Source of the DNA: Ryuthela nishihirai
Lineage: Eukaryota; Arthropoda; Arachnida; Araneae; Heptathelidae
Direction of reading: 5' to 3'
Assembly: GCA_038380435.1 (NCBI GenBank)
Contig: JAWZYU010000009.1
Span: forward strand, 60,417,901-60,481,900
DNA: 64,000 bases
Shown in pieces: positions 36,135 through 47,521 of the stretch (position 1 is the stretch's first letter; each line of letters begins with the position of its first letter). The notes below the pieces were generated by a model. The model did no database searches. It saw only the letters and a program-made list of their open reading frames with translations, and had not been told where the DNA came from. A program made the translations under genes and the position numbers.

Positions 36135-36190
36135 AGCTCTTATAGTTTAATTAAAACTTTAACTTTGTAAGTTAAAAATATAGTAGAGCT
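36135..36190 (+). tRNA. trnT: tRNA-Thr, anticodon TGT
   Basis: Anticodon stem 'ttaac/gttaa' with loop 'tttgtaa'. The acceptor 'gctct/agagc' is 5 solid pairs. About 56 nt. Confidence 0.82.
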
Positions 36191-36191
36191 T

Positions 36192-36249
36192 CAGAAAAAG
36201 AATACCTATCTTTAGTATCCAAAACTAATGTTAATTTAACTATTTTCTG
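36192..36249 (-). tRNA. trnP: tRNA-Pro, anticodon TGG
   Basis: Minus strand: acceptor 'cagaaaa/ttttctg' is perfect; stem 'ttagt/actaa' holds loop 'tttggat'. 58 nt. Confidence 0.88.
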
Positions 36250-36260
36250 AAAATCTAGAT

Positions 36261-36692
36261 ATCCAATTCCTTATAATTATTTTTCTCTTCTTATTCATAA
36301 TATCGAATCACCCATTCTTAATAATTTTCATACTAATCTTAATTACACTTATAATGTCCATCATCATCTTTTACTCTATAATCACATCGTGATTCTCCTA
36401 TGTTCTCCTAATTATTATACTTAGAGGTATAATAATTATTTTTATATATATAGCCACCCTCTCACCAAATGAACAATTTAAATGAAATATGTTCCCTATC
36501 ATCATTATTCCATTAATTCTACTGTTATCCTCTTATGCCCTGCACTACTCTACACCGCACATCTGGTCTATTAAACAAGTTAATTCTTCATTTATTTCTT
36601 TCACTATTATTTTAGTAAGTTTCTTGTTCATAATAATAGTGACAATAACTAAAATTACCTTTTGACGTCAAGGGCCAATATCATCATCCTAA
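36261..36692 (+). CDS. nad6: NADH dehydrogenase subunit 6 (mitochondrial)
   Basis: A hydrophobic complex I subunit, 143 codons from ATC at 36,261 to TAA at 36,690-36,692. The frame is rich in Ile/Met/Phe and has the expected conserved segment YVLLIIMLSGMMIIFMYMAT (about 36,398-36,457), the helix with the pi-bulge region of ND6. TGA codons at 36,390 and 36,480 read Trp. The stop shares one base with the cob start. Confidence 0.9.
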
Positions 36693-37816
36693 TCCTAACT
36701 CGTAAAACTCACCCAATCGTTAAAATTATTAACTCATCATTATTTGATTTACCATCTCCATCAAATATCTCCTACTTATGAAACTTAGGGTCACTATTAG
36801 GTTTAATGCTTTTAGCCCAACTACTAACAGGAATTTTACTAACAATACACTTCTCCCCAGATATCAATATCTCATTTTCAAATATTATTCACATCTCTCA
36901 AGATGTAAATTACGGGTGAATGCTACGCGCCCTTCATGCTAACGGAGCAAGTGCATTTTTCCTTTTAGTCTATCTTCACATTGGACGCGGTATTTATTAC
37001 GGCGGCTACCGTAACACTATAGCCTGAAATGTAGGAGTTATCATTCTTATTACAATAATAGCAACTGCATTCCTAGGCTACGTCCTCCCATGGGGCCAGA
37101 TGTCCTTTTGGGCTGCTACAGTAATTACTAACCTACTATCTGCCATCCCTATATTTGGCGAAATACTAGTACAATGAATTTGAGGTGGCTTTTCAGTAAG
37201 TAATCCTACCTTAACACGATTTTTTGCACTACATTTCCTATTACCCTTTATCTTAGTAGTTATAGTAATTTTACACTTAGTATTTCTTCACCAAACAGGG
37301 TCTAACAATCCACTAGGGCTAACTAAAAATTTAGATAAATCACCTTTTCATCCATACTTCACCAGAAGGGACATTTTGGGAGCAGCAATTATAGCCGCGG
37401 CTATAATTCCATTTTCCCTCTATCTTCCATTCTTACTAAGTGATTCAGAAAACTTTATCCCTGCTAACCCCCTTCTTACGCCACTACACATCCAACCAGA
37501 ATGATACTTCTTATTTGCTTACGCCATTCTGCGGTCTATCCCCAATAAAATGGGTGGGGTAGTCGCCCTATTTTCATCATTACTAATTCTATTCATCTTT
37601 CCAATTTCATTCACCCATAAATTTCAATCTACATGTTTTTATCCTTTAAGAAAACTAATATTTTGAATATTTTTTGTCTTATTTGCACTTCTAACATGAA
37701 TAGGGTCTCAACCAGTAGAATACCCATTTGACATCCTAGTATTCCACATAACATTATTGTACTTTACATTTTTTCCTGCATTTATAATCTCTTTTAAACT
37801 TTATGACCTACTTTAG
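36692..37816 (+). CDS. cob: Cytochrome b (mitochondrial)
   Basis: The catalytic membrane subunit of complex III (quinol:cytochrome c reductase), 374 codons from ATC to TAG at 37,814-37,816. All landmarks are present: heme-ligand His pairs in [20 protein letters not shown] (36,930-36,990) and [20 protein letters not shown], the Qo-site PEWY (37,500), and [14 protein letters not shown] (37,085-37,120). TGA codons read Trp. The AGG at 37,367-37,369 occupies the Lys position of the YFT.KD motif. ATC triplets just upstream (36,680-36,688) are alternative starts. The TAG uses the first two bases of trnS2. Confidence 0.96.
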
Positions 37817-37873
37817 CTCTTTAGCCAATACGGCATTTGTTTTGAAAGCAAAATTTAGGGTATCCTAAGAGCT
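37815..37873 (+). tRNA. trnS2: tRNA-Ser(UCN), anticodon TGA
   Basis: Acceptor 'agctctt/aagagct' perfect; stem 'tttgt/gcaaa' with loop 'tttgaaa'. It overlaps the cob stop by two bases and the nad1 stop (other strand) by nine. Confidence 0.9.
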
Positions 37874-38788
37874 TCAAGTAATTATTACTCTTAATACACA
37901 ATTTAAAATAAAAATAACTAAGCATCCTGATAACAATGGTTTTCAAGCTAACAATATTAGCCTGTCATATCGAAATCGGGGGTAGCTCCCCCGAACCCAC
38001 AATATAACTAATATAAACCCAAGACCTAACATCACATTATTTAAGCTTACACCACCAAAAAATAAAACAATTCTTAAAATTCTAAGCATTATAATTCTAG
38101 AATATTCTGATATAAAAATAATAGCAAAACCACCTCCTATAAATTCTACATTAAACCCGGATACAAGCTCAGACTCACCCTCAGCAAAATCAAATGGAGT
38201 ACGATTTAATTCTGCCAGACAAGTAATACTTCATATTATCACTAAAAATATATTACCCACGAAAAACCATAATACCTCCTGTAATAAAAATAAATCTATC
38301 AACAAATAGCTCTTTGTGATAATCAATAAACCCAATAAAATAAACATAAAACTAACTTCATAAGACACTATTTGAGCCACACCTCGATATGACCCAAGCA
38401 AAGCATACCTTGAGTTTGAGCCTCACCCTACTATTAGTAAAGAAAAGACTCCTAGTCCTGAACAAACCAAAAAAAATAGAATCCCATACCTTAAATCTAA
38501 CACCCCCTCAGCATACGGAACCACTACCCACACTATTAATGAGAGCAAAATTATTAATAATGGTCCTAAATAAAAATAAATGATATTAGAAGACTCTAAA
38601 GAGAAAAAACTCTTTCTAAACAACTTTAACGCATCACCAAAAGGTTGTAAGATCCCTATCATACCCACCCTGTTAGGACCCTTTCGACATTGAATATATC
38701 CTAAAAGCCTACGCTCCACTAATGTAAAAAAGGCCACACCAACTAAGATCATTAGCAATATTAACAACACCCTAAAAACATGCACTAT
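37865..38788 (-). CDS. nad1: NADH dehydrogenase subunit 1 (mitochondrial)
   Basis: A complex I membrane subunit forming part of the quinone chamber, 307 codons from ATA (38,786-38,788; GTG at 38,783 is an alternative) to TAG at 37,865-37,867. Conserved text includes [12 protein letters not shown] (38,700-38,673), [11 protein letters not shown] and, near the end, RYD.LMLLAWK (37,970). Three AGG codons fall at positions that are Lys in the family (ER.LLGY, GPN.VG, RYD.LM), strong evidence that AGG is Lys here. Confidence 0.95.
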
Positions 38789-38845
38789 TGACGGGTCTAC
38801 CTTATAAAGAGCTTAAATCTCAAGCATATTATCTGCCACATCAAC
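38787..38845 (-). tRNA. trnL2: tRNA-Leu(UUR), anticodon TAA
   Basis: Minus strand: acceptor 'gttgatg/cgtcaat' with G-T wobbles, D-arm 'ggcagataatatgc', and loop 'tttaagc' (TAA). Its place next to trnL1, and not between cox1 and cox2, is the key taxonomic marker: it excludes the insect/crustacean arrangement. Confidence 0.82.
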
Positions 38846-38846
38846 T

Positions 38847-38906
38847 ACTAAATAGAGGAGTCTATAATCATATTCTAAATATGATGCAATTTTCTGCCAA
38901 TTTAGC
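38847..38906 (-). tRNA. trnL1: tRNA-Leu(CUN), anticodon TAG
   Basis: Minus strand: acceptor 'gctaaat/atttagt'; stem 'atcata/tatgat' with loop 'tttagaa'. It directly abuts rrnL. Confidence 0.88.
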
Positions 38907-40061
38907 ATAAATATCTATAATTCATTATACTTAGAATAAAATTATTTAGGTCCTTTCGTACTACAAATTATATCTTATTTCTGAAGATAGAAACCGATCT
39001 GGCTCACGCCGATCTGAACTCAAATCACGTAAAGGTTTAAAAGTCGAACAGACTTCCTTCATAGCCTACTGCGCCCATAAGGTACTTTAATTCAACATCG
39101 AGGTCTCAAACTTTCCATTAAATAAGATCTTCAAAAGAAAATTAAGCTGTTATCCCTATAGTAACTTTATCTACTCCTCAATAAAATTGGGTCAATAAAG
39201 ATAAAAATATCATGAATAAGATTACAATCTTATCCTACCACCCCAGTAAAATTTTTAAAATTAAGCTTAATAGGGTCTTATCGTCTTTCAGATTTATACT
39301 AGCCTTTTTACTAACTAATTTATTTCACCAAATAATAAAGAGACAGGTTTTTCTTCGATCAAACCCTTCATTCCAGACCTCATTTAAAAGACAAGTGATT
39401 ATGCTACCTTAGCACAGTCATAATACTGCGGCTATTAACTTATAGCAGGGAGCAGGTAAGATTTTCTATCATTAACAAAAAACCATGTTTTTGATAAACA
39501 GGCGAGAAACATTATTGCCTAGTTCCTTTTTATTATTTACATTACCTCCTATCAATAAAATTTTCATCATTGTAAGGTAATATCCACTACTACTAATATA
39601 AATATTAATATAAACTACTTTAAATGCCAATTACTCTTTCTATATTTTTTTATTATAAATCATTGCAAAAAGTCATTAAACAACATAGCTACTACCAAGC
39701 CTTTTATCTAATTAACAAAAATATTAAGATTGTCCCCATGCTTATCCATAAAAACATTCAATATAACTTATACCATAAAGTATTTTAAAAAGAAAGAACT
39801 AGATATATTTAAATTCGATTAGCATATCACATCTAAAATAAAATTATATAGATTTTTGCAATAATCTCTAAGATTTTATTTTAGATCATTTAAATTCGAG
39901 ATCCTGTACATATGTGAGCTTAACTTATTTATCCCTGATACTAAAGGTACAAATATTACTTACGTCTTTTTCCTCTATCCTTCTCAGTTTTCTCACTTCT
40001 AAATATCAATAAATTTACCTTATTAATAATTTTTTATTTACAATTTATCTTTTGTTAAAAT
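38907..40061 (-). rRNA. rrnL: Large subunit (16S) mitochondrial rRNA
   Basis: The segment of about 1,155 bases between trnL1 and trnV has no long frame under the mitochondrial code. The plus strand shows reverse complements of strongly conserved 16S blocks, notably the peptidyl-transferase region around 39,000-39,060 ('gatctgaactcaaatcacgt') and 'ttaagctgttatccctat' at 39,142-39,160. Ends are taken as the flanking tRNA borders. Confidence 0.93.
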
Positions 40062-40117
40062 AGAGTATCCAAAAGATTCCCCTTAATGTAAATAAGATGC
40101 TAACTAGCCCTACTCTA
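40062..40117 (-). tRNA. trnV: tRNA-Val, anticodon TAC
   Basis: Minus strand: acceptor 'tagagta/tactcta' perfect; stem 'ctta/taag' with loop 'tttacat'. 56 nt. Confidence 0.87.
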
Positions 40118-40815
40118 CCTAGGGGCACCTTCCGGTGCCCCAACTATGTTACGACTTATCTCATTTTACAATGAGAGTGACGGGCGATATGTACATTTTT
40201 AATTGCTGAATTCAAAATAACATACTATGTTATTTTTACTTTTAAATCCTTTTTCAGGTAACCCTTTAGTCTTACCATCTATATATCTTCAATAGTAGCC
40301 CACACATCCTTTATTGTCCGCTACACCTTGACCTGATCTTTAAACCTTTATTTTTAAGACTAACTTCTATGAAATTAATCTAAACGGCGGTATATAAACT
40401 TAAATAAAGTTAAATTTAACGTGGATCATCGATTACACTGCAAGCTCCTCTAACAAGATTAAAAACCGCCAAAACACTTAGGTTTCAATAAAATCTACTA
40501 CCTTTATAATCTCAAGACTAATAGGGTATCTAATCCTAGTTGCTCCACCTGATTTAAAATAATTTTAAAAATTTCATATTTTTAAAAATCTGATTCCACC
40601 CCAGTCATTAAAAATTTTAAAACCTCATATATTATTCTTATTAGTTACGCTGTGCCCTCTCGTATAACCGCGGCGGCTGGCACGTATTTGGCCGGGCATA
40701 ATAACAATTTCTTTGGTGACATTCATATCAAAAGGTTATCTAGTTCTCAAGACTAATTTTAAATCTAAATAACGGTCAAAGCATAAAATAAGTTAAGTTT
40801 AAACTTTTTTAATGT
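40118..40815 (-). rRNA. rrnS: Small subunit (12S) mitochondrial rRNA
   Basis: About 700 bases between trnV and the control region. The reverse complement of the universal 'gccagccgccgcggt' loop lies at about 40,668-40,684, 'ctaatcctagttgc' at 40,531-40,545, and the 3'-end block 'gttacgacttatctc' at 40,147-40,161. The 5' end near 40,815 is an estimate. Confidence 0.92.
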
Positions 40816-41156
40816 TAAACATCTATGGTTTTATATAAATTCCAAATCACTATACCATTTGGAGTTTATATAAAACCCACCTACATTTCTAAACAAAAAT
40901 AGTATATATTACTAAGATTAAAAGAATCAAGATTTTTAAAGAAATGTAACTAACAGTTTAATGTAAATTCATTGTTTAAATTTTCATATTATGAAAATTT
41001 AATTTTTTTTTTCTCCTTATTTTTATCAATATATGCAACATAAGGCCTTGTACCTTTAATTAGCTGATTCAAAATCACATTATGAGTTACTGCTATTTTA
41101 ATTTAAATAGATTATAAATACTTAAGATTTTTTAAAAATAAGCCTATACCTTATTA
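40816..41156. other. Mitochondrial control region (A+T-rich)
   Basis: About 340 bases without a gene, between rrnS and trnI, the ancestral place for the origin and promoters. It has a stable hairpin (40,827-40,877), a 'ttaaattttcatattatgaa' near-palindrome and a T-run near 41,003-41,012 followed by 'ctcc', an element often linked to replication start in arthropods. Function is inferred from position. Confidence 0.8.
40827..40877 (+). promoter_or_regulatory. Control-region stem-loop
   Basis: Two 21-base arms ('ggttttatataaattccaaa' type) pair with one G-T wobble around a 9-base loop 'cactatacc'. Stable hairpins of this kind are common in arthropod control regions near the origin; the role here is inferred. 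Confidence 0.75.
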
Positions 41157-41212
41157 GTAAGATGCCTGAAAAAGGGCTATTCTGATAGAATAGATTATGG
41201 ATTTCCTCTTAC
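41157..41212 (+). tRNA. trnI: tRNA-Ile, anticodon GAT
   Basis: Acceptor 'gtaaga/tcttac'; stem 'ctatt/aatag' with loop 'ctgatag'. About 56 nt. Confidence 0.87.
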
Positions 41213-41214
41213 CT

Positions 41215-41275
41215 TAGCAATAATGTCTCCATTTTTTTTAGAACTCAAACTTCTATGTACTTATACTAAATGCTA
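41215..41275 (-). tRNA. trnQ: tRNA-Gln, anticodon TTG
   Basis: Minus strand: stem 'tagaa/ttcta' with loop 'gtttgag'. Acceptor only 5 pairs ('tagca/tgcta'), so ends are approximate. Minus orientation between trnI and trnM is the ancestral state. Confidence 0.78.
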
Positions 41276-41276
41276 T

Positions 41277-41333
41277 AAAAGTAAGCTAATTTTAAGCTTA
41301 TGGGCTCATACCCCATTAATGGTAACCCCTTTT
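41277..41333 (+). tRNA. trnM: tRNA-Met, anticodon CAT
   Basis: Stem 'atggg/cccat' with loop 'ctcatac'; acceptor 'aaaag/ctttt'. Directly precedes nad2. Confidence 0.85.
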
Positions 41334-42296
41334 ATAATCCAGCCAAGATTATTTTTATTTTCATTTTTCCTCATATTTAGCTTTGCTATAGTACTTAGAT
41401 CCTCATCATGGTTTATAACCTGGTCTGGTTTAGAAATAAATACTATCTCATTTATTTCCTGTATTTATGAAGAGGGCGACAAATTCTCAAGAGAAAATTG
41501 CTTTAAATATTTTTTTGTCCAATCAATTTCTTCCATTATCCTTTTATTTTTTTCCCAACCAATTATAAATTTCCTTAACAACTCCATTTTTATCAATTTA
41601 GCTCTTTTATTTAAACTGGGTGCTGCCCCATTCCACTTATGGTTTATCTCCATAATAAAGTTTCTAAAATGAATTCCATGCCTTCTTCTTTCCTCTATTC
41701 AAAAATTTATTCCTCTTTCTATGATATTTTCAACCAAGTCTACAATAATTCAAAGTTTTACTATCATTTCTGCTGTAATAGGAAGACTAGGTGGATTAAA
41801 CCAAACAAACATAAAAACTCTCTTTGCATATTCCTCTGTAGTCCACCTTAGATGATTACTAAGATTAATACCCTCCTCAAATATAATTTGAATTTTTTAC
41901 TGGGCTTGCTACTTTTTATTGTCTTTATCTATTATTTCTATCATATCATCAATATTTCTACTGTCTATTAAAAATATAATAAACTTAATATGGCCGAAAC
42001 AATTCCTAATTCTCTTTATATTTTTATCACTTGGTGGGCTCCCACCACTATTTGGATTTTTACCTAAGTGGTTAGCATTAAATAATTTAATCTTCACCTC
42101 TCCGATAATTAGAATAATCCTAATTATTACAGCAATTTTAAACCTTTACTTTTACATCCGAGCCTTTTATATTCCAATACTTTATTCAAGCCCTTTGTCT
42201 AAATTTAATCTTAATATTTTACCAATCTCAATTTATTCCGCCATATTTACAACCCTTACAGTTCTAATCTTGCCACTTATCCCAATTTCAAACTAA
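41334..42296 (+). CDS. nad2: NADH dehydrogenase subunit 2 (mitochondrial)
   Basis: An antiporter-like complex I subunit, 320 codons from ATA at 41,334 to TAA at 42,294-42,296. Family blocks: WSGLEINTISFI (41,420-41,455), KLGAAPFHLWF (41,612-41,645, with the conserved Lys), and FLSLGGLPPLFGFLPKW (42,020-42,072). TGA codons (41,670, for example) read Trp. The stop overlaps the first two bases of trnW. Confidence 0.94.
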
Positions 42297-42348
42297 GATT
42301 TTAAGTTAAATAAACTGGTAGCCTTCAAAGCTTCAAATTCCAAATCTT
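42295..42348 (+). tRNA. trnW: tRNA-Trp, anticodon TCA
   Basis: Acceptor 'aagattt/aaatctt' perfect; loop 'cttcaaa'. A TCA anticodon reads both TGA and TGG, matching the TGA = Trp usage in the genes. Confidence 0.88.
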
Positions 42349-42404
42349 AAACTACTAATTCTATGATTTTGCAAACCATTATTTTTCATAAACTACATAG
42401 TTTA
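42348..42404 (-). tRNA. trnC: tRNA-Cys, anticodon GCA
   Basis: Minus strand: acceptor 'taaacta/tagttta' perfect; stem 'atggt/atcat' with loop 'ttgcaaa'. Shares one base with trnW and one with trnY. Confidence 0.86.
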
Positions 42405-42458
42405 GTAGGAGAAATTATCTTCTATAGACTTACAATCTACCGTACTAAAACATCCCTA

Positions 42459-42460
<2 letters not shown>
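42404..42460 (-). tRNA. trnY: tRNA-Tyr, anticodon GTA
   Basis: Minus strand: acceptor 'agtaggg/tcctact' with one wobble; stem 'taga/tcta' with loop 'ttgtaag'. Confidence 0.86.
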
Positions 42461-43991
<1,531 letters not shown>

Positions 43992-43994
43992 CTA

Positions 43995-44679
43995 TTGCCC
44001 ACATGAGCAAATCTCTCATTTCAAGATAGCGCTTCCCCACTGATAGAACAGCTGAGCTTTTTCCATGATCATACAATAATTATCCTTGTTATAATTACTA
44101 TCTTAACTGGTTATATTCTAATCAATATTACACTTACTCCTTTCTTCAACCGCTACCTATTAGAAGGTCAAGAACTAGAAAGATTCTGGACTTTAATCCC
44201 AGCCCTACTATTAATTTTTATTGCTTTACCATCTCTCCGTACGCTATATCTAATAGATGAGAATATCTCACCAGAATTAACATTAAAAATTACTGGCTTC
44301 CAATGATATTGAGTTTATGAGCTAACAGACTTCATAAAAACAGAAATTGAGTCTTTTATATCACACTCAACCGATTCTGCCATCCGCCTCCTCGAAGTAG
44401 ATAATCCTCTTCCTTTACCATTATTTACCCATATTCGAGCACTAGTTACATCTAATGACGTTATCCACTCCTGAGCTATCCCTTCTATAGGAGTAAAAAT
44501 TGATGCTTTACCAGGACGTTTAAATCAAACTACAATTTTCACTAGACGTCCTGGCCTATTTTCAGGTCAATGTTCTGAAATCTGTGGTGCCAATCATAGA
44601 TTTATACCCATTTCAATTGAAATTTCTCCCCGACCATCATTCATTTCATGATTATACTCTTCTTCAGATAACCTAACTT
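43995..44679 (+). CDS. cox2: Cytochrome c oxidase subunit II (mitochondrial)
   Basis: The CuA-bearing subunit of complex IV that receives electrons from cytochrome c. About 228 codons from TTG at 43,995, three bases after cox1, with no tRNA between them. It opens [19 protein letters not shown]. The CuA site is intact: HSWAIPSMGVK (44,465) and [15 protein letters not shown] (44,565-44,610). There is no in-frame stop before trnK (the first is TAG at 44,733), so a single-T stop near 44,679 is assumed and the 3' end is uncertain by a few bases. Confidence 0.95.
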
Positions 44680-44726
44680 CAAGGTATTGGCCTCTTAAGC
44701 CTAAATATAGATCACTTCTTCTGAAG
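44677..44726 (+). tRNA. trnK: tRNA-Lys, anticodon CTT
   Basis: Loop 'ctcttaa' on stem 'ggc/gcc'; acceptor 'cttca/tgaag'. At 50 nt it is very short. A CTT anticodon is the form associated with AGG = Lys decoding in arthropod mitochondria. Confidence 0.8.
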
Positions 44727-44783
44727 AGAAATTAGTTAAATAATAACATTAGATTGTCATTCTAAAATTAAATTTTATTTCTC
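44726..44783 (+). tRNA. trnD: tRNA-Asp, anticodon GTC
   Basis: Acceptor 'gagaaat/atttctc' perfect; stem 'ttaga/tctaa' with loop 'ttgtcat'. Confidence 0.87.
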
Positions 44784-44784
44784 C

Positions 44785-44934
44785 ACCCCTCAAACCTCAC
44801 CACTATGATGATTCCTGTCACCCATCTTTATCTCTATTACAATTTTAATTTTTATTATAAACCACTTTTTTTTTAAAATTGCAGTAAATCTAGATCTAAA
44901 TATTAAATCTTCTTCCCTTAATTGAAAATGATAA
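44785..44934 (+). CDS. atp8: ATP synthase subunit 8 (mitochondrial)
   Basis: A short single-span subunit of the ATP synthase stator, about 49 codons ending TAA at 44,932-44,934. The frame reads PQTSPLWWFLSPIFISITIL, then a charged tail with SLNWKW. The start is unclear: no ATN lies in frame, and ACC at 44,785 or TCC at 44,782 is nearest the trnD end. It overlaps atp6 by seven bases (ATGATAA), the classic arrangement on a shared mRNA. Confidence 0.88.
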
Positions 44935-45590
44935 CTAATTTATTCTCTATCTTTGATCCCACTGCCTCATTCAATCTATCACTAAATTGAATTTCTATTA
45001 TAACCGCTATTGTTTTTATTTCTTCTTCCTTTTTTTATCTTTCTCCTTTATCGCTCCTCATTTATATAAAAATAATAGAGGTTATCCATAATGAATTTAA
45101 ACTTTTAGCCTCACCACACTATCAAGGATCAGTACTTTTTTTCTTTAGAATCTTCATCTTCATTTTTCTTATTAATTCTATAGGGTTATGACCCTTTATT
45201 TTTACTCCATCAAGCCACATCCTAATAACTTTTTCTTTAAGTTTAACAATCTGAACTACCATTATTATCACTAATCTTTTTATAAAAACCAATATAATAA
45301 TGTCGCACATAGTTCCCCAGGGGACACCTATATTTTTATCATTCTTCATAGTCTTAATTGAGTCTATTAGAAACTTAATTCGCCCTATTACACTGGCCGT
45401 ACGATTAGCTGCAAATATAATTGCGGGGCATCTTCTCCTATCGCTAATTAGAAACATTGCAACATTACACTTCAAACCCGCTCTAATTTCCATTACTGTT
45501 CAATCATTATTAATTTTATTAGAATCGGCAGTTGCTCTAATTCAAGCCTTTGTTTTTGCTATCTTATCTCTTTTATACAGAGCCGAATAA
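44928..45590 (+). CDS. atp6: ATP synthase subunit 6 (mitochondrial)
   Basis: Subunit a of the Fo proton channel, 220 codons from ATG at 44,928 to TAA at 45,588-45,590. It carries SHMVPQGTPMFLSFFMVLIE (45,304-45,363) and NLIRPITLAVRLAANMIAGH (45,373-45,432), which contains the essential Arg next to the c-ring, plus ESAVALIQAFVFAIL near the end. It is followed by cox3 with one shared base. Confidence 0.95.
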
Positions 45591-46373
45591 TGCTAAATCA
45601 CACCCATCCATTCCATATAGTTAATCAAAGTCCTTGGCCCCTAACAAGAGCTATTAGAGCTATGCTTCTAACTAACGGTCTAATTAAATGATTCCACCTT
45701 AATTCCATAATTATACTTATTATGGGCCTTTCCATTATAATTTTAACAATAATAATATGATGACGTGATGTCGTGCGAGAAAGAACCTTTCAAGGGCTCC
45801 ATACTAAAATTGTAATCAAAGGGCTACAATGAGGAATAATTTTGTTTATTACTTCAGAAATCTTATTTTTCATTTCATTCTTCTGAGCCTTTTTCCACTC
45901 AAGCCTTTCTCCCACCATCGAAATCGGATCCCACTGGCCGCCTATAGGTATTATTCCATTCAACCCATTTCAAGTCCCTTTATTAAATACTGCTGTGCTT
46001 CTTGCCTCTGGTGTGACCGTAACATGATGTCATCAAAGTCTACTTTCCAATAAAAATAAAATAGCTTTTAACAGCCTTCTTCTAACATGTATGTTAGGAT
46101 TCTATTTTACTATTCTTCAAACTTGAGAATACTTCCAATCCCCTTTCTCTATTTCGGACTCAATCTACGGGACTACTTTCTTCGTAGCAACAGGGTTTCA
46201 TGGACTTCACGTAATTATTGGTTCTACTTTCTTATTTGTTTGCTTACTACGTATTAAATCTTTCCATCTATCACCACTTCATCACTTTGGATTTGAAGCC
46301 GCAGCCTGATACTGGCATTTCGTAGATGTAGTTTGGCTATTTTTATTTACCTTCATCTATTGATGAGGTTCCT
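45590..46373 (+). CDS. cox3: Cytochrome c oxidase subunit III (mitochondrial)
   Basis: A structural membrane subunit of complex IV, 261 codons from ATG at 45,590. Conserved runs: [34 protein letters not shown] (45,880-45,940), [16 protein letters not shown] (46,190-46,235), [17 protein letters not shown] (46,298-46,348). It ends GSY followed by a single T at 46,373, directly before trnG, so the stop is completed on the RNA. Confidence 0.95.
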
Positions 46374-46426
46374 ACCTTTTAAGTATAAGTGTACATTTGA
46401 TTTCCAATCAAAAAGAATAAAAAGGT
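46374..46426 (+). tRNA. trnG: tRNA-Gly, anticodon TCC
   Basis: Acceptor 'acctttt/aaaaggt' perfect; stem 'tttga/tcaaa' with loop 'tttccaa'. 53 nt with a simple loop in place of the T-arm. Confidence 0.88.
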
Positions 46427-46433
46427 ACTTTTA

Positions 46434-46763
46434 ATATCAATTTCTATAATTATTATATCTTTATCTTTAATTCTTCTTTTCTCATCTATTATTATATCAA
46501 AAATAGGAAATAAATGTCATGAACTGTTATCCCCATATGAATGCGGATTTGACCCATTTTCAACATCACGTATCCCTTTTTCACTTCGATTCTTCCTAAT
46601 CACTGTAATTTTCCTTATTTTTGATGTAGAAATTGCCTTAATTCTACCTATCCCCATATCTATAAATTCACCCCTATCACTTATATTTATTCTGTCTTTT
46701 TTAATTATCCTGACTCTAGGTCTTCTTCATGAATGGAAAAATGGTATCTTAAAATGACTTTAG
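46434..46763 (+). CDS. nad3: NADH dehydrogenase subunit 3 (mitochondrial)
   Basis: A complex I subunit whose loop senses the active/deactive state; 109 codons from ATA at 46,434 to TAG at 46,761-46,763. It shows [11 protein letters not shown] (46,526-46,560, with the conserved Cys) and [13 protein letters not shown] (46,610-46,650). Ends [13 protein letters not shown]. It is the last protein gene before the right junction and is undamaged. Confidence 0.94.
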
Positions 46764-46810
46764 GTTGGAATTAATTTAAATTTGGATTGCAACCAAACTT
46801 TTGTCAACTT
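46762..46810 (+). tRNA. trnA: tRNA-Ala, anticodon TGC
   Basis: Acceptor 'aggttgg/tcaactt' with two wobbles; stem 'tttgg/ccaaa' with loop 'attgcaa'. Only 49 nt; a 6-base loop replaces the T-arm. Overlaps the nad3 stop by two bases. Confidence 0.82.
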
Positions 46811-46819
46811 TCAGACCCT

Positions 46820-46879
46820 ACCTGGTAAAGAAGTGATCACTCACATTCAGTTTCGACCTGAGCCCTAGGACCTCGGCCT
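46820..46879 (+). pseudogene. trnR: tRNA-Arg (TCG), 3' part uncertain at the junction
   Basis: Stem 'ttcag/ctgag' with loop 'tttcgac' (46,846-46,862) gives the expected tRNA-Arg after trnA. The following 'ccctaggacctcggcc' (46,863-46,878) is unusually GC-rich and I could not fold it to a 5' acceptor, so the gene is either cut here or joined to filler bases. Confidence 0.6.
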
Positions 46880-47521
46880 AACCTTTCATTAATGCACTCA
46901 TATCCTAGAAGAGCATTGCTAGCGTGTGTGCTGAGAAGCAGACCCACGCCTTGGTGTTGCTTATTGTTGTCCCTCCCTGAAAAGAGAAATTTAAGATTAT
47001 TTTTAAGAATCTGACCTTTATCTGTCCATCTGGTCTCTTGCAAGCCGAGAATATCTAAATTATAACGGTGGAATTCTTGTGTGAGGATATCAAGAGAAAA
47101 AGCTCTGTGCAGAGTCCTCACATTCCAACTACCTATGGAGAGAAAACGGTTAGTGGGATGTTTAAAGAAACTATATTTATTGAGAGAGGGAATGCCGACA
47201 ATATCAAACAGCCCCCTAATCGCAGACATGGGGCAAAGACCCGTTCCCCCACTACTAAAGGCTGAAGACATCTACACTGGAAGACTTCCTCCAATGTAGA
47301 ATTTGACGATGCCAATAGAAGCAAAGAGTTCAGGTGCCTGCGATGACTTCTGCTCAGGATTATCCACCAGCTGATAAACATATCCTGTGAATCTATTCAC
47401 TTGGGGCTGTCAACCCACAAACAAACAGAAAACACAGCGGAAGATTTTCCCTCCACAGAAGCCCACCTGTGCAGTAAAATCAGGATCCATAATCAAGCTC
47501 AGAGCCATATATCTGTCCAGT
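46880..47521 (-). repeat. 642-bp direct repeat, right copy
   Basis: Identical to 32,033-32,674. It carries the RTE endonuclease start again (MSSAFSSGG from 47,271, minus strand) and then runs on without a break into the remaining RTE 5' UTR (47,522-47,818), which the left copy does not do. Confidence 0.97.
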
